A DNA stretch of 64,000 nucleotides from Acinetobacter haemolyticus (GTDB lineage: Bacteria > Pseudomonadota > Gammaproteobacteria > Pseudomonadales > Moraxellaceae). The stretch is taken from positions 114,448 to 178,447 of the forward strand of contig NZ_OVCN01000005.1 in NCBI RefSeq assembly GCF_900406815.1, written 5' to 3'. The position numbers were made by a program, and so were the translations under genes. Shown one piece after another: positions 17,503 to 27,217 of this stretch (positions are counted from its first letter, which is position 1; each line of letters opens with the position of its first letter). The notes below the pieces were generated by a model. The model worked only from the letters and a program-made list of their open reading frames with translations. It had not been told where the DNA came from and made no database searches.

Positions 17503-18039
17503 TTACTTGATACGATCAGACTGCTGAATCTCATACAATACATGCCAACTTAATGGATGATCTTTAGCCAGAGCAGGATGTTGAAATTCTACTAATTTCC
17601 TCATCCCTAAGCTTTGCATAAGCGCTTGTGATCGCAGATTTTCTAAAGTGGTAAAAGACACAACAGTTTCAAGCTGCAAATGATTAAAAGCAAAATCTAA
17701 GGCTGCATTTGCTGCTTCTTTTGCATAACCTTTGCCCCAAAATGGTTGATCTAAGCGCCAGCCAATTTCAACACAAGGCGAAAATGAAAACTGTGTGGGT
17801 TGATCATGTAATCCTACCAAGCCTATCAATTGTTGAGTCTGTTTTAATTCTACTGCCCAAAAGCCCCAACCCTGTTTTTCAATAATTGCCTTTAATTTAT
17901 CTATATATACATCGCTTTCAGCGCGCGTTAAAACTTTTGGAAAATACCGCATAACCTCTGGATTAGCACTCATCTCTGCAAAAGGTAAATAATCCGTGTC
18001 TCGCCATTGGCGTAAAATCAGCCTTGGTGTTTCGATCAT
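17503..18039 (-). CDS. GNAT acetyltransferase, RimJ/RimL type
   Basis: About 178 residues from MIETPRLILRQWRD at 18039, the usual N terminus of this subfamily. An ATG four codons upstream is also in frame, and neither has a strong Shine-Dalgarno. The acetyl-CoA-binding motif is PFWGKGYAKEAANAALDFAF, followed by ENLRSQALMQSLGM. Subfamily members acetylate protein N termini or small amines; the target here is unknown. Confidence 0.85.
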   Translation of the reverse strand: MIETPRLILRQWRDTDYLPFAEMSANPEVMRYFPKVLTRAESDVYIDKLKAIIEKQGWGFWAVELKQTQQLIGLVGLHDQPTQFSFSPCVEIGWRLDQPFWGKGYAKEAANAALDFAFNHLQLETVVSFTTLENLRSQALMQSLGMRKLVEFQHPALAKDHPLSWHVLYEIQQSDRIK

Positions 18040-18146
18040 TTTTAGAACCATTAAATTTGTATTAAAAACTATTCACAATATAGAGAATTAGATCAGATAT
18101 ACTTTTGCGCTATCGTGAAATTAACCTGACTTATAAAGCTTTATAT

Positions 18147-18635
18147 ATGAATGAAAATGAACTTCTAGAAATTCAAAATGAACTGCAAGCTCAACAAAAG
18201 CGCCTGAACTATATTCTTTCGAGTAAAAGAAGAATCCAAAGCATGATTGATTCTTTTGAAGGTGATTTGGCAGAACAATTACTTCCTGTCATTCATAATG
18301 AAAGCAACGATTATGCTGGAATCGCAACAAGTTTGGCGCTTTCAATTTGTTGGAAATTTTCAAAAGTTGAATTTCCAAAGACCGTTCATTGGTGCAGTGA
18401 ATTAAGTATTAGCGATCTACAAGTTAAAGATGAATTTACCGCTGTAATTAAAGCTCAGGCTTGGTTAGGTACTTTAGGAAGTGATGAACTTTGGCAAACG
18501 CCACTCTTTGCCGAAATTACAGTTGATCCCAAAACCAATAGTTTAAAAAGCTATCACATCCATTTCTTGTCTAAAGGGAAAATCATCTCTTTAAGAAAGA
18601 ACTCTAAGCAAAGTGTTACCGTTAAGCAGATGTAA
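18147..18635 (+). CDS. Hypothetical cytoplasmic protein with N-terminal coiled coil
   Basis: About 162 residues from the ATG at 18147 (MNENELLEIQNELQAQQKRL). A TTG start 42 bases earlier is possible but has a poorer context. The first 35 residues are heptad-like and should form a coiled coil; the remainder is a mixed alpha/beta sequence with Trp and Cys (ICWKFSKVEFPKTVHWCSEL). No recognisable domain. A strong terminator follows at 18635-18669. Confidence 0.65.
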   Translation: MNENELLEIQNELQAQQKRLNYILSSKRRIQSMIDSFEGDLAEQLLPVIHNESNDYAGIATSLALSICWKFSKVEFPKTVHWCSELSISDLQVKDEFTAVIKAQAWLGTLGSDELWQTPLFAEITVDPKTNSLKSYHIHFLSKGKIISLRKNSKQSVTVKQM

Positions 18636-18669
18636 AGTATGTAATCCTTTGGGATACATACTTTTTTTT
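18635..18669 (+). terminator. Terminator between converging genes
   Basis: Near-perfect stem AAGTATGTAATCC/GGATACATACTT with a 4-base loop and eight T residues. It ends the gene at 18147-18635 and may also serve the converging membrane-protein gene. Confidence 0.85.
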
Positions 18670-18671
18670 AA

Positions 18672-19133
18672 TCAAAATAAGATCATATTCTTCTTTTGAT
18701 TTACTTTATTCATCACAAAATAACAACTGTTCGCCCCCATACAACTCAAAGCTAAAATCGGCAGCATCATGAAATACATCAAAATACCGATCTTTAGCGT
18801 TGAGAAATCAATGTGGTTCACTTGATCTTCGAACAGAATCATTAAGACCAGTAAAGCCCAAGCAACTAAGATCACAAAACTTATTTTTAAAAACTGGTAT
18901 GAATCAAAAATCTGAGTGGGCAGTTTCAATACTGCAAAAACAATCAGATAAAAGATAAAAGCCAAAACGATGAGGATTGGGGTCAAATACATCATAACTT
19001 CCATGCCATCACTGACCACATGAAGCAGATGCTTCTGTCGATAATTTAAGAACAAACAAAATGGAATCACAAAACTAAAAACAGAAACTAAACTGGCTGA
19101 GACTGATGAAAAAACTAATGACCAAGACCTCAT
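18672..19133 (-). CDS. Hypothetical inner membrane protein
   Basis: 153 residues from the ATG at 19133, preceded by AGAGAGG. A TTG start 14 codons upstream is less likely. Four hydrophobic segments (near residues 8-28, 45-70, 78-98, 115-137) separated by short charged loops. It is not recognised and no motif is visible. It lies between a small hypothetical gene and metG, on the strand opposite to metG. Confidence 0.65.
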   Translation of the reverse strand: MRSWSLVFSSVSASLVSVFSFVIPFCLFLNYRQKHLLHVVSDGMEVMMYLTPILIVLAFIFYLIVFAVLKLPTQIFDSYQFLKISFVILVAWALLVLMILFEDQVNHIDFSTLKIGILMYFMMLPILALSCMGANSCYFVMNKVNQKKNMILF

Positions 19134-19333
19134 TTTTATTTTCCTCTCTTTGATATTGTGATTATTCTCGATCAAACAGATGTACTTTGATTGAAGCCAA
19201 AGTGAAGCTTGTATGAAGTTTCAAAATAAGATTCCCTTCAGGCTAAAAAGATTTCACCGATTCCCTTGTGCAAGTCGCTCTTAAGTCATGTAAAATCATC
19301 CACCTTGTAAATACGAATGAGAGAACAATATCC

Positions 19334-21403
19334 GTGCGTAAAATTTTAGTCACCAATGCCCTTCCTTATGCCAATGGTCCTATCCATATGGGTCACTTAC
19401 TCGGTTATATCCAAGCAGATATTTGGGTTCGTGCGATGCGTGCAATGGGTCATGACGTGACTTACGTATGTGCGGATGATGCTCATGGCACAGCGATCAT
19501 GTTACGTGCTGAAGCGAATGGCATCAGCCCTGAAGCGCAAATTGCAAATGTTCAGAAAGAACACATTCGTGATTTTGATGGTTTTGGTGTGCATTTCGAT
19601 CATTATGATTCAACTCATAGCGATGCAAACAAAGCACGTGCATCTGAGATTTATATTAAAAACCGTGAAGCAGGCAATATCGCTGTTCGCCCTGTCACAC
19701 AGTTGTTTGATCCTGAAAAAGGCATGTTCTTGTCTGATCGTTTCATTAAAGGCACGTGCCCGAAATGTAAAGCTGAAGATCAATACGGCGACTCATGTGA
19801 AGTCTGCGGTACAACCTATAACGCGACTGAGTTATTAAACCCACGCTCAACATTGAGTGGTGCAACGCCAGTTGAGAAATCATCAGATCACTATTTCTTT
19901 AAACTACCGAATTTCTCAGAATACTTACAGAAATGGACGCGTGACCAAGGTCGTTTACCCTTGTCTATTGCCAACAAGCTAGATGAATGGTTTGAATCAG
20001 GTTTATCAGATTGGGATATTTCGCGTGATGCGCCTTATTTCGGTTTCGAAATTCCAGATGCACCAAACAAATATTTCTATGTTTGGGTAGACGCTCCAAT
20101 TGGTTATATGTCGAGTTTTGAAAACTACATCAAAACCAAACGTCCAGATTTAAGTTTTGATGACTTTTGGAAAAAAGACAGCGATAAAGAAGTCTATCAC
20201 TTCATCGGTAAAGACATCGTTTACTTTCACGCACTGTTCTGGCCTGCAATGCTAGAAGGTGCAAACTACCGCACGCCATCAGGTTTATTCGTCAATGGTT
20301 TCTTAACGGTGAACGGTCAGAAGATGTCAAAATCTCGCGGCACATTCATCAAAGCTGAAACTTATTTACAGCATTTGAATCCTGAATATTTACGTTATTA
20401 CTTTGCGTCTAAGCTTTCTGACAAAGTTGAAGATTCAGATTTAAACTTGGATGACTTCGTTCAGAAAGTGAATTCTGACCTTGTGGGTAAAGTGGTGAAT
20501 ATTGCCAGCCGTTGTGCAAAATTCATTAATAGCAATTTCAATAATACGCTTTCTAGCACTTGTGCTGAGCCTGAATTGGTTCGAAGCTTTATTGATGCGG
20601 GCGATTCAATTGCGCAAGCCTATGAAGCGCGTGAATTCTCTGCGGCTATTCGTGAAATCATGGCGCTTGCGGACAAAGCGAATCAATATATTGATGAGAA
20701 AAAACCGTGGGCACTTGCAAAGCAAGAAGGTCAAGAACAACAAGTTCATGACGTTTGCTCAGTCGGTATCAACTTATTCCGTCAGCTTGCGATTTACTTG
20801 GCCCCTGTTCTTCCAACACTTGCGGCTCAAGTTCAGTCTTTCTTACAACTTGAAAGCTTTGACTTTGCATCACGTCAGCAAATCTTAGTTGCACACGAAA
20901 TTGCTCAATTCCAACCGCTGATGCAGCGTGTTGATCCTAAAGCAGTTGCAGCTATGGTTGATGCATCGAAAGACTCTTTAGCGGCTACGGCAGAAGCGCC
21001 AAAAGTTGAAAAGAAAAAAGAGAAGAAAGCTGAGAAGAAGCCTGAACCTAAAGTGGGTGAAGCTGCTCTTAACACAAGCACCATTGGTATTGAAGACTTT
21101 ATGAAAGTTGACCTACGTGTAGCTGAAGTTTTAGAAGCTGCAACGGTAGAAGGTTCGGATAAATTGCTTCAATTGACTTTAAATGTAGGTGAAGCTGAAC
21201 CACGTAATGTGTTTAGTGGTATCCGTGAGTTTTATCAACCAGAAGATTTAAAAGGCAAACTGGTGGTGATGGTGGCTAACCTTGCACCTCGTAAAATGCG
21301 TTTTGGTATTTCTAACGGTATGGTCCTTGCAGCGGGTAATGGCGAAGGTGTTTGGGTAATTTCACCTGAATCTGGTGCTAAAGCTGGTGATAAAGTTTCT
21401 TAA
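19334..21403 (+). CDS. metG: Methionyl-tRNA synthetase
   Basis: 689 residues from a GTG at 19334. This start gives [21 protein letters not shown], the canonical N terminus; the upstream 22 codons to 19268 have no such match. HMGH (the HIGH motif) is at residues 18-21, the zinc knuckle [18 protein letters not shown] follows, and KMSKSRGT is the KMSKS loop. A Lys/Ala/Glu-rich linker leads to a C-terminal tRNA-binding (dimerisation) domain. It charges tRNA-Met and initiator tRNA. Confidence 0.97.
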   Translation: MRKILVTNALPYANGPIHMGHLLGYIQADIWVRAMRAMGHDVTYVCADDAHGTAIMLRAEANGISPEAQIANVQKEHIRDFDGFGVHFDHYDSTHSDANKARASEIYIKNREAGNIAVRPVTQLFDPEKGMFLSDRFIKGTCPKCKAEDQYGDSCEVCGTTYNATELLNPRSTLSGATPVEKSSDHYFFKLPNFSEYLQKWTRDQGRLPLSIANKLDEWFESGLSDWDISRDAPYFGFEIPDAPNKYFYVWVDAPIGYMSSFENYIKTKRPDLSFDDFWKKDSDKEVYHFIGKDIVYFHALFWPAMLEGANYRTPSGLFVNGFLTVNGQKMSKSRGTFIKAETYLQHLNPEYLRYYFASKLSDKVEDSDLNLDDFVQKVNSDLVGKVVNIASRCAKFINSNFNNTLSSTCAEPELVRSFIDAGDSIAQAYEAREFSAAIREIMALADKANQYIDEKKPWALAKQEGQEQQVHDVCSVGINLFRQLAIYLAPVLPTLAAQVQSFLQLESFDFASRQQILVAHEIAQFQPLMQRVDPKAVAAMVDASKDSLAATAEAPKVEKKKEKKAEKKPEPKVGEAALNTSTIGIEDFMKVDLRVAEVLEAATVEGSDKLLQLTLNVGEAEPRNVFSGIREFYQPEDLKGKLVVMVANLAPRKMRFGISNGMVLAAGNGEGVWVISPESGAKAGDKVS

Positions 21404-21421
21404 TAATTTAAACTCATATAA

Positions 21422-21447
21422 GAGCCTCTACGAATGTAGGGGCTTTT
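21422..21447 (+). terminator. Terminator after metG
   Basis: Stem AGCCTCTAC/GTAGGGGCT with a 4-base loop followed by TTTTT, 19 bases past the metG stop. Confidence 0.8.
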
Positions 21448-21486
21448 TCGTATACTCTCTCATATAAACTATTAAGATTACTCAAT

Positions 21487-22521
21487 CTAATTATTCTGTT
21501 TTTTTATAACATCCAATAAGGTAGAAGTAGATTTTAAAACCTCAGCATTTGTTTTAGCTTGTTCTTGTATTGAAATTGAATCTTCTTTTATAGATTCAAA
21601 TAAGCTTTGACCAAAGTAACGTTTAGCTAAGTCAAAACGTATTTCATTTTGTTTATTTTCAGGCAAATGAATTAAGTATTCTGGCAATGCTTCAAGTTCC
21701 ATATATGTTTGATGAGCTTGTTCTGAAATTCTTCGATAAAAACTGATTTGCTTAAAACAATAGGTAAAGAGAGTTGCAATTAAAACAAAAATCGTAAGTT
21801 TAATTGTGATGACATTAGATAGTTTTAATGCATCAAAAAAACTATGCGCAAATAGTTGTCCAAGAACTAAAGTAACCGATAAACATACAAGTAACATGAT
21901 ATAAAACTCATAGACTTCTACGATCCTCTTATAATCTTTATACTTTTTCTTATATATTTCTTTAGTTTTTCTGGATGACACCTCTCCTTTATAAAGATTT
22001 AGATCAGATATAAGACCATCTACTTCAGCATTCTTGGCCTTAAAGCTTGGGTTAATTTCTTTTTCAATCCTAGCGTCTAATCGGTTAAAAAGAGGTTGGC
22101 AAACTATAAAATACCCGTGGATTATCTTATAGTTCAAAAACAAAGCCTCTGACCCTTCGACTAGAAAATATAATCCTCCCTCTCCAAAATTAGGTAAATT
22201 TGCTTGAGGTACAACATGTGAATAACCTCTGAACACACTCAACAGATGCTCCAATTCTGATTGAATTGAATCAAGAAAAAAAATCTTTTGATCCATATTC
22301 CAGCTTTCAATCCTACTAAGGACAGCATTGCTAATATTTCTACTTTGATAAATGTGGCCACGCATTAATTTCACAACTTGAAATAGATCTATAGCTTTAT
22401 TTATCTCTTTTTCCTCAAAAAATTCTTCTATAAGCTTTTCATCAGAAAAGGTTTCCAATGTTGAAATAATTTTTTCTAGATACTCATGGTATATATTTAA
22501 TCTTTGAGTTATGTCTTGCAT
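21487..22521 (-). CDS. Hypothetical two-TM protein with long helical arms
   Basis: 344 residues. The N-terminal 200 residues look helical and soluble. Two hydrophobic segments (about 212-232 and 240-262) form a hairpin, and the C-terminal 80 residues are again helical and end in a Lys/Gln/Asn tail. The sequence is AT-rich with many Lys, Ile, Glu and Phe, unlike the metG-side neighbours. This layout resembles membrane-anchored scaffold or defence-associated proteins, but no domain is recognised, so no function is proposed. Confidence 0.65.
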   Translation of the reverse strand: MQDITQRLNIYHEYLEKIISTLETFSDEKLIEEFFEEKEINKAIDLFQVVKLMRGHIYQSRNISNAVLSRIESWNMDQKIFFLDSIQSELEHLLSVFRGYSHVVPQANLPNFGEGGLYFLVEGSEALFLNYKIIHGYFIVCQPLFNRLDARIEKEINPSFKAKNAEVDGLISDLNLYKGEVSSRKTKEIYKKKYKDYKRIVEVYEFYIMLLVCLSVTLVLGQLFAHSFFDALKLSNVITIKLTIFVLIATLFTYCFKQISFYRRISEQAHQTYMELEALPEYLIHLPENKQNEIRFDLAKRYFGQSLFESIKEDSISIQEQAKTNAEVLKSTSTLLDVIKKQNN

Positions 22522-22622
22522 GTAAAATTGAAATTTTATGAAAGGTAATAGAAGTATAATATTTATCTAATCTCAAAATATATGCTAAAACAGGTGATCA
22601 TTTTAAACTTATTAAAATTCCT

Positions 22623-23600
22623 ATGAAAAAAACAGCCCTACTCCTTTCAGCATCATTCTTGAGCAGCTTCCCTTTACTCAGCCATGCAGAAACCAGCAAA
22701 ACCCTGCCAGTCATTGAACAACAAAAACAAGTCTCTGGCTTTTACCAGCACCAAGTCGGTGACGTACAAATTACAGCTCTACTCGATGGCACTAACTTTA
22801 TGTCACCAAGCTTGTTTAAAGATATTTCACCACAACAAGTTCAGGAAATCTTAAAAAAATACTATGCTGATCAAGACAAAGGTGTACAAACCTCGATTAA
22901 TGCATTCCTCGTCAATACAGGCAAATCACTGGTTTTAGTCGATAGCGGTGCAGAAAGTTGCTTCGGTGCACATCTTGGTTCTATTTTGAAAAATCTCGTT
23001 GCTTCAGGATATAAACCTGAACAGGTCGATACGATTTTACTCACTCATTTACACCCAGATCATGTGTGTGGCATTAGTCAAAAAGGCACTGCCAATTTCC
23101 CAAATGCCACAGTTTATGTATCTGAGGATGAAGCTAAATATTGGTTAGATCCAAAACAAGTAGCAAAACTACCAAAAGACAAACAAGCCAACTACTTAGG
23201 TACAGTCGAAAAGATTAAAGAAGCTATTGCACCCTATCAAGCCAAGCAACGTTTTAAAACATTTAAGCTCGGTGATGAAATTCAAGGTTTTAAAGTCATT
23301 AACACGGCAGGACATACACCGGGGCACTACAGTTATGAGTTAAAAACTAAAGACCAAAGTGTAGTATTCATTGGCGATATTGTTCATTCTCATACCGTGC
23401 AATTTGATAAACCCGAAACTGCGATTGAATATGATATTGATCCGAAAAAAGCAGTACAAACCCGTTTAAAACAATTTGCTAATTTTGCAAAAAATGGCCA
23501 AACCATTGCTGCACCACATTTACCATTTCCGGGTATTGGGCATATTTACTCAGCAGATCAGAAAAGCTATCAATGGATTCCCGTACATTTTAAAGATTAA
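22623..23600 (+). CDS. Exported metallo-beta-lactamase-fold hydrolase
   Basis: 325 residues. The signal peptide is MKKTALLLSASFLSSFPLLSHA. The zinc motif THLHPDH (His142, His144, Asp146, His147) is intact, with GHTPGHYSYEL and GDIVHSH supplying later ligands. Relatives include AHL lactonases, alkylsulfatase-like and other lactone or ester hydrolases; the substrate cannot be named. It lies 128 bases upstream of the tetR-MFS-HlyD operon on the same strand, so it may take part in the same detoxification or quorum-related response. Confidence 0.85.
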   Translation: MKKTALLLSASFLSSFPLLSHAETSKTLPVIEQQKQVSGFYQHQVGDVQITALLDGTNFMSPSLFKDISPQQVQEILKKYYADQDKGVQTSINAFLVNTGKSLVLVDSGAESCFGAHLGSILKNLVASGYKPEQVDTILLTHLHPDHVCGISQKGTANFPNATVYVSEDEAKYWLDPKQVAKLPKDKQANYLGTVEKIKEAIAPYQAKQRFKTFKLGDEIQGFKVINTAGHTPGHYSYELKTKDQSVVFIGDIVHSHTVQFDKPETAIEYDIDPKKAVQTRLKQFANFAKNGQTIAAPHLPFPGIGHIYSADQKSYQWIPVHFKD

Positions 23601-23661
23601 TAACCATCAGCATGTGTTGCCCGTCAATGCATGCTTTTACCGAACTAAAACAAAAATTAAA

Positions 23662-23696
23662 ATGACTTAAATTTACAACGGACAATAATGTCCGTT
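23662..23696 (+). promoter_or_regulatory. Promoter and TetR operator of the efflux operon
   Basis: AACGGACAATAATGTCCGTT (23677-23696) is an inverted repeat with 8-bp arms and a 4-bp centre. It overlaps the -10 AATAAT (23684-23689) of a promoter whose -35 is ATGACT (23662-23667, 16-bp spacer). The tetR start is 33 bases downstream. This is the layout of a self-repressing TetR gene. Confidence 0.7.
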
Positions 23697-23728
23697 AAAT
23701 GTAGCTAAATTTTCTATGAATCCCCAAA

Positions 23729-24277
23729 ATGATCAAACGTCAGCAACGTGCGATTCAAAATCGTGATGAATTGCTCCATGCCGCAGAAGAGATTTTTCGA
23801 ATCTATGGTGTGCATGTTCCTTTACAAACCATCATTGACCATGCAGGTGTAGGGCGAGCAACGTTTTATCGTAATTTTGCTGATCGTAAAGCATTGATTG
23901 TAGCTTTACTCGAACAAGCTATGACCAGACTCGAAGATCATGTGCAAGCTTTACTGGCTTTTGATGATGGCTTTCTTCGCTTAATCGAAAGCTATGTTGA
24001 ACAAGTTCCCCATCTCATTGTTCTTATTGATTACTGGCGTATTATTGATCGTCATGACCCAATCATGTTAAACATTTATGCACGGCGTGATAAAGCATTA
24101 CAACCACTAATTAACCAAGCCATACAACATAAACTGTGCCGTCCTGATCTTAGCCCACAAGATTTTTCTATGATTGTGGGAATCTTAGGTTCTTCATTTC
24201 AGGGACATACTGCCGCTGACCAAGTTCAGCTAGCCAAACGAGCAATAGAATTATTATTAAACGGCATTAAAATTTAG
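23729..24277 (+). CDS. TetR-family transcriptional repressor
   Basis: 182 residues. The N-terminal helix-turn-helix is in VHVPLQTIIDHAGVGRATFYRNFADRKALI (about 29-60), the TetR signature; the C-terminal ligand domain is specific to the family member. It precedes an MFS transporter by 12 bases and is followed by a membrane fusion protein, the standard repressor-pump arrangement. Its operator lies just upstream. The inducer is unknown. Confidence 0.92.
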   Translation: MIKRQQRAIQNRDELLHAAEEIFRIYGVHVPLQTIIDHAGVGRATFYRNFADRKALIVALLEQAMTRLEDHVQALLAFDDGFLRLIESYVEQVPHLIVLIDYWRIIDRHDPIMLNIYARRDKALQPLINQAIQHKLCRPDLSPQDFSMIVGILGSSFQGHTAADQVQLAKRAIELLLNGIKI

Positions 24278-24289
24278 TTCGAGGATCAT

Positions 24290-25945
24290 ATGGATAAAAA
24301 CCCTCGCTACCTTGAAACTCCACCAGATTGGTCTGCTGAAGAGCGTCCCACACTTCCGGGTTCGCCCGCAGCAATTGCCCATAGCATACCGAAACGTTTC
24401 GCTTATTTTTTTATTGGCTTGTTTATCTGTATTGCTGCCAGCTTAAGTAACGGCTTTGTGATTGCGAACTTACCTATTTTCCAAGGTGAGTATGGTTTAA
24501 CCCCTTCTCAAGCGGCATGGCTCCCTGCGGCCTATGTGATGGCAAATGTCAGCGCCAATTTAATTTTATTTAAAGCACGTCAACAATACGGCCTACGTCT
24601 ATTTTCTGAGATCGGTCTGCTGGTTTTTATTGGTGTATTGATTCTCCATCTCATCGTACAAACTTATGAAATGGCATTAATTGTCCGTTTTATTGCGGGT
24701 CTTGCGGCTGCGCCATTAAGTTCGCTTGGGATGTATTACACCATGCAGGCATTTGGTAAAGTTGATTTAGCAAAAGGTATTTATCTTGCATTTGGCTTTC
24801 AGCAACTCGGTCTACCGCTGGCATGGATGATTTCGCCCTTTCTATTAAGCGCTAATCAATGGGATGTGATTTATACCTTTGAACTGGGATTGGCCATTTG
24901 CTGCTTTGCCATGGTGGTTGCACTCAAATTACCTCGAAGTCTGCGTCTTGCTGTTTTTGAAAAGCAAGATTTCTTTACCTTTGCCTTACTGGCGCCAGGT
25001 TTTGCTTGCTTATGTATTGTTCTCACGCAAGGCCCTATTCTTTGGTGGTTTGATAGTCCTTGGCTGGCTTATGTGTTAATTATCGGCTTTTGCCTGATTG
25101 TCTTAGGTTTAACTTATGAGCATTATCGTGCCAATCCACTGATTATGACGCGCTGGCTTGCAACAAGCGACCTGCTAACGTTTATCTTTAGTGCATTTGC
25201 CTTACGCCTGTTGATGTCTGAGCAAAGCTATGCAGCTGTTAATTTTCTAAAAACCATGGGAATGGGACCTGATCAATTTGTTCCACTTTATAGCGTCATC
25301 TTTTGTGGAACTATTGCAGGTTCAGTCTTTAGTGCATTAACTTTTCATAAAGATCGCTTGATTTTGAATTTGTTTCTGGCGGAATTTCTAATTTTAGTCG
25401 CATGTATCTTAGATTATCACCTGACCAGTGATGTGCGCCCTGCAAACTTTTATCGAAGTCAGTTCCTTGTCAGTTTTGCTGGTGGCGTATTTATTGGTCC
25501 TTTATTGCTGATGGGATTTTTACGTACCTTACAACGTGGCCCACAATACGTAGTCACCTTTGTTGTGCTCTTTACAGCCACACAAAATTTTGGTGGTTTA
25601 GTCGGTTCCTCGTTTTTTAACACTTATCAACAACAGCATACTTATGATTATAAAGTCGAAATTAATAGCCATTTAAACCCCACTGACCCATCCATCGCCC
25701 AACGCATACAAAGTTATGAACATAGTGCCATGTTAAATACGACTGATCCTGTTTTGCAAAATAAACAAGCCATGCAGAACTTGAATAAAGTAGTGACCCG
25801 CGAAGCACAGGTTCGTGCCTATAACGATGTGATTGTACTCAATGGTATTTTCGCGATTATTCTCTTGTTGTGGGGCTTATTTAAATATACCCGTGAGAAA
25901 TATAAAACGATAAAAAATAGATCCTTAACCAGCATTTCGAGTTAA
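24290..25945 (+). CDS. DHA2-type MFS multidrug efflux transporter
   Basis: 551 residues with about fourteen hydrophobic segments and a short hydrophilic N terminus, matching EmrB/FarB-like DHA2 transporters. Motif-like segments include LTPSQAAWLPAAYVMAN and FIAGLAAAPLSSLGMYYTMQ. It pumps drugs or lipophilic acids using the proton gradient and works with the periplasmic fusion protein encoded next. The gene lies 12 bases after tetR and 21 bases before the HlyD gene. Confidence 0.9.
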   Translation: MDKNPRYLETPPDWSAEERPTLPGSPAAIAHSIPKRFAYFFIGLFICIAASLSNGFVIANLPIFQGEYGLTPSQAAWLPAAYVMANVSANLILFKARQQYGLRLFSEIGLLVFIGVLILHLIVQTYEMALIVRFIAGLAAAPLSSLGMYYTMQAFGKVDLAKGIYLAFGFQQLGLPLAWMISPFLLSANQWDVIYTFELGLAICCFAMVVALKLPRSLRLAVFEKQDFFTFALLAPGFACLCIVLTQGPILWWFDSPWLAYVLIIGFCLIVLGLTYEHYRANPLIMTRWLATSDLLTFIFSAFALRLLMSEQSYAAVNFLKTMGMGPDQFVPLYSVIFCGTIAGSVFSALTFHKDRLILNLFLAEFLILVACILDYHLTSDVRPANFYRSQFLVSFAGGVFIGPLLLMGFLRTLQRGPQYVVTFVVLFTATQNFGGLVGSSFFNTYQQQHTYDYKVEINSHLNPTDPSIAQRIQSYEHSAMLNTTDPVLQNKQAMQNLNKVVTREAQVRAYNDVIVLNGIFAIILLLWGLFKYTREKYKTIKNRSLTSISS

Positions 25946-25966
25946 ACATTTGATTGAGAAAATATT

Positions 25967-27136
25967 ATGGCAGAAGAAACCAAAGATAATCCCGCAGAAC
26001 AGACTCAGGAAAGTCCAGCAACAAATGCTGAAGCATCACCTCAGTCTAACAGTGCAACCCAAGCTGCTGAGGTGCCACCACCTCCTCCGCCAGCAAGTAA
26101 ATTGATTGAAACCAAGCGTTCAACCCTATGGTGGATGCTGTTGGTTTTATTGGTGGGTATTACCATCATCTTATGGGCATGGAAAATTGGCCCCTTTCAT
26201 ACAGCGATTGAGCAGACCGACAACAGTTATATCAAAGGGAAAACCACGATATTGTCCTCACAAATCAATGGTTATATCAAGGATGTACTGGTCAAAGATT
26301 TTGATCATGTAAAACAAGGTCAAGTGTTGATGCATATCGATGCAACAACCTATGATCAAAAAGTTACACAAGCGGTTTCAGGTGTAGAACAGGCTCAAAA
26401 TAGCCTTGCCAATCAAACTCAAGCCATTGCACAGCGCCAAGCCGATGTCGTAGCGGCACAAGCCAAACTAGATCAGGTCAAAGCTCAATATGATTTATCA
26501 CTGGCACAACTGAAACGTTATCAGCAATTGGGCAATAGCGGTGCAACATCCAAATCTGAGCAAGATAAGGCCTCAGCCGATGCGCAAAACAATCTTGCAT
26601 TGCTCAAACAGGCTCAAGCCAATATTTTGGTGGCGCAAGAAGCTTTAAAAACAGCAGAAGTCGCGCAAGCTGGACTAAAAGCACAGGTTAATAGCGCGCA
26701 AGCACAATTGGATCAAGCCAATACCACCAAAGATTACAGTACCATTGTTGCACCACTGGACGGTCAATTGGGTGAAGTGAATCCTCGTGTTGGTCAATAT
26801 GTTGCCGCAGGTTCACAATTACTTTATTTAATTCCACAACAAACATGGGTGATTGCGAACTTTAAAGAAACGCAGATTGCCAATATGAAAATAGGTCAGA
26901 AAGCTTCTTTCACTGTGGATGCCATGAAACATCAGAAATTTACAGGGCGTGTTGAACAAATCTCTCCAGCGGCTGGATCAGAATTCAGTGTATTGAAACC
27001 AGATAATGCAACAGGTAATTTCACAAAAGTGGTTCAACGAATCGCTGTTCGTATTGCGATTGATCCAGATCAGAAAGGTATCGAAAATTTACGTCCTGGC
27101 ATGTCCGTGGTGACATCCGTGGATACTGATTCTTAA
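25967..27136 (+). CDS. HlyD/EmrA-family periplasmic membrane fusion protein
   Basis: 389 residues: a Pro-rich cytoplasmic head (PPPPPPASK, about 38-46), a single membrane anchor (about 54-75), then the lipoyl/biotinyl-like half motif DNSYIKGKTTILSSQINGYI, a long Gln/Ala-rich coiled-coil hairpin and a C-terminal beta barrel. It connects the MFS pump to an outer-membrane channel, which is not encoded here. The operon tetR-MFS-HlyD is compact. Confidence 0.9.
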   Translation: MAEETKDNPAEQTQESPATNAEASPQSNSATQAAEVPPPPPPASKLIETKRSTLWWMLLVLLVGITIILWAWKIGPFHTAIEQTDNSYIKGKTTILSSQINGYIKDVLVKDFDHVKQGQVLMHIDATTYDQKVTQAVSGVEQAQNSLANQTQAIAQRQADVVAAQAKLDQVKAQYDLSLAQLKRYQQLGNSGATSKSEQDKASADAQNNLALLKQAQANILVAQEALKTAEVAQAGLKAQVNSAQAQLDQANTTKDYSTIVAPLDGQLGEVNPRVGQYVAAGSQLLYLIPQQTWVIANFKETQIANMKIGQKASFTVDAMKHQKFTGRVEQISPAAGSEFSVLKPDNATGNFTKVVQRIAVRIAIDPDQKGIENLRPGMSVVTSVDTDS

Positions 27137-27154
27137 GCAATAATGACATTCTCA

Positions 27155-27217
27155 ATCAAATCCATTTACAATGTGATCAAATCCATTTTTAACTCACCAA
27201 AATGTTTGATCACATTG
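27155..27217. promoter_or_regulatory. Overlapping direct and inverted repeats around a start codon
   Basis: ATCAAATCCATTT occurs at 27155-27167 and 27176-27188 (21-bp period). CAATGTGATCAAA (27169-27181) is perfectly complementary to TTTGATCACATTG (27205-27217), which overlaps codons 2-6 of the next gene. The ATG (27202-27204) therefore lies inside the loop, next to the stem. Confidence 0.5.
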
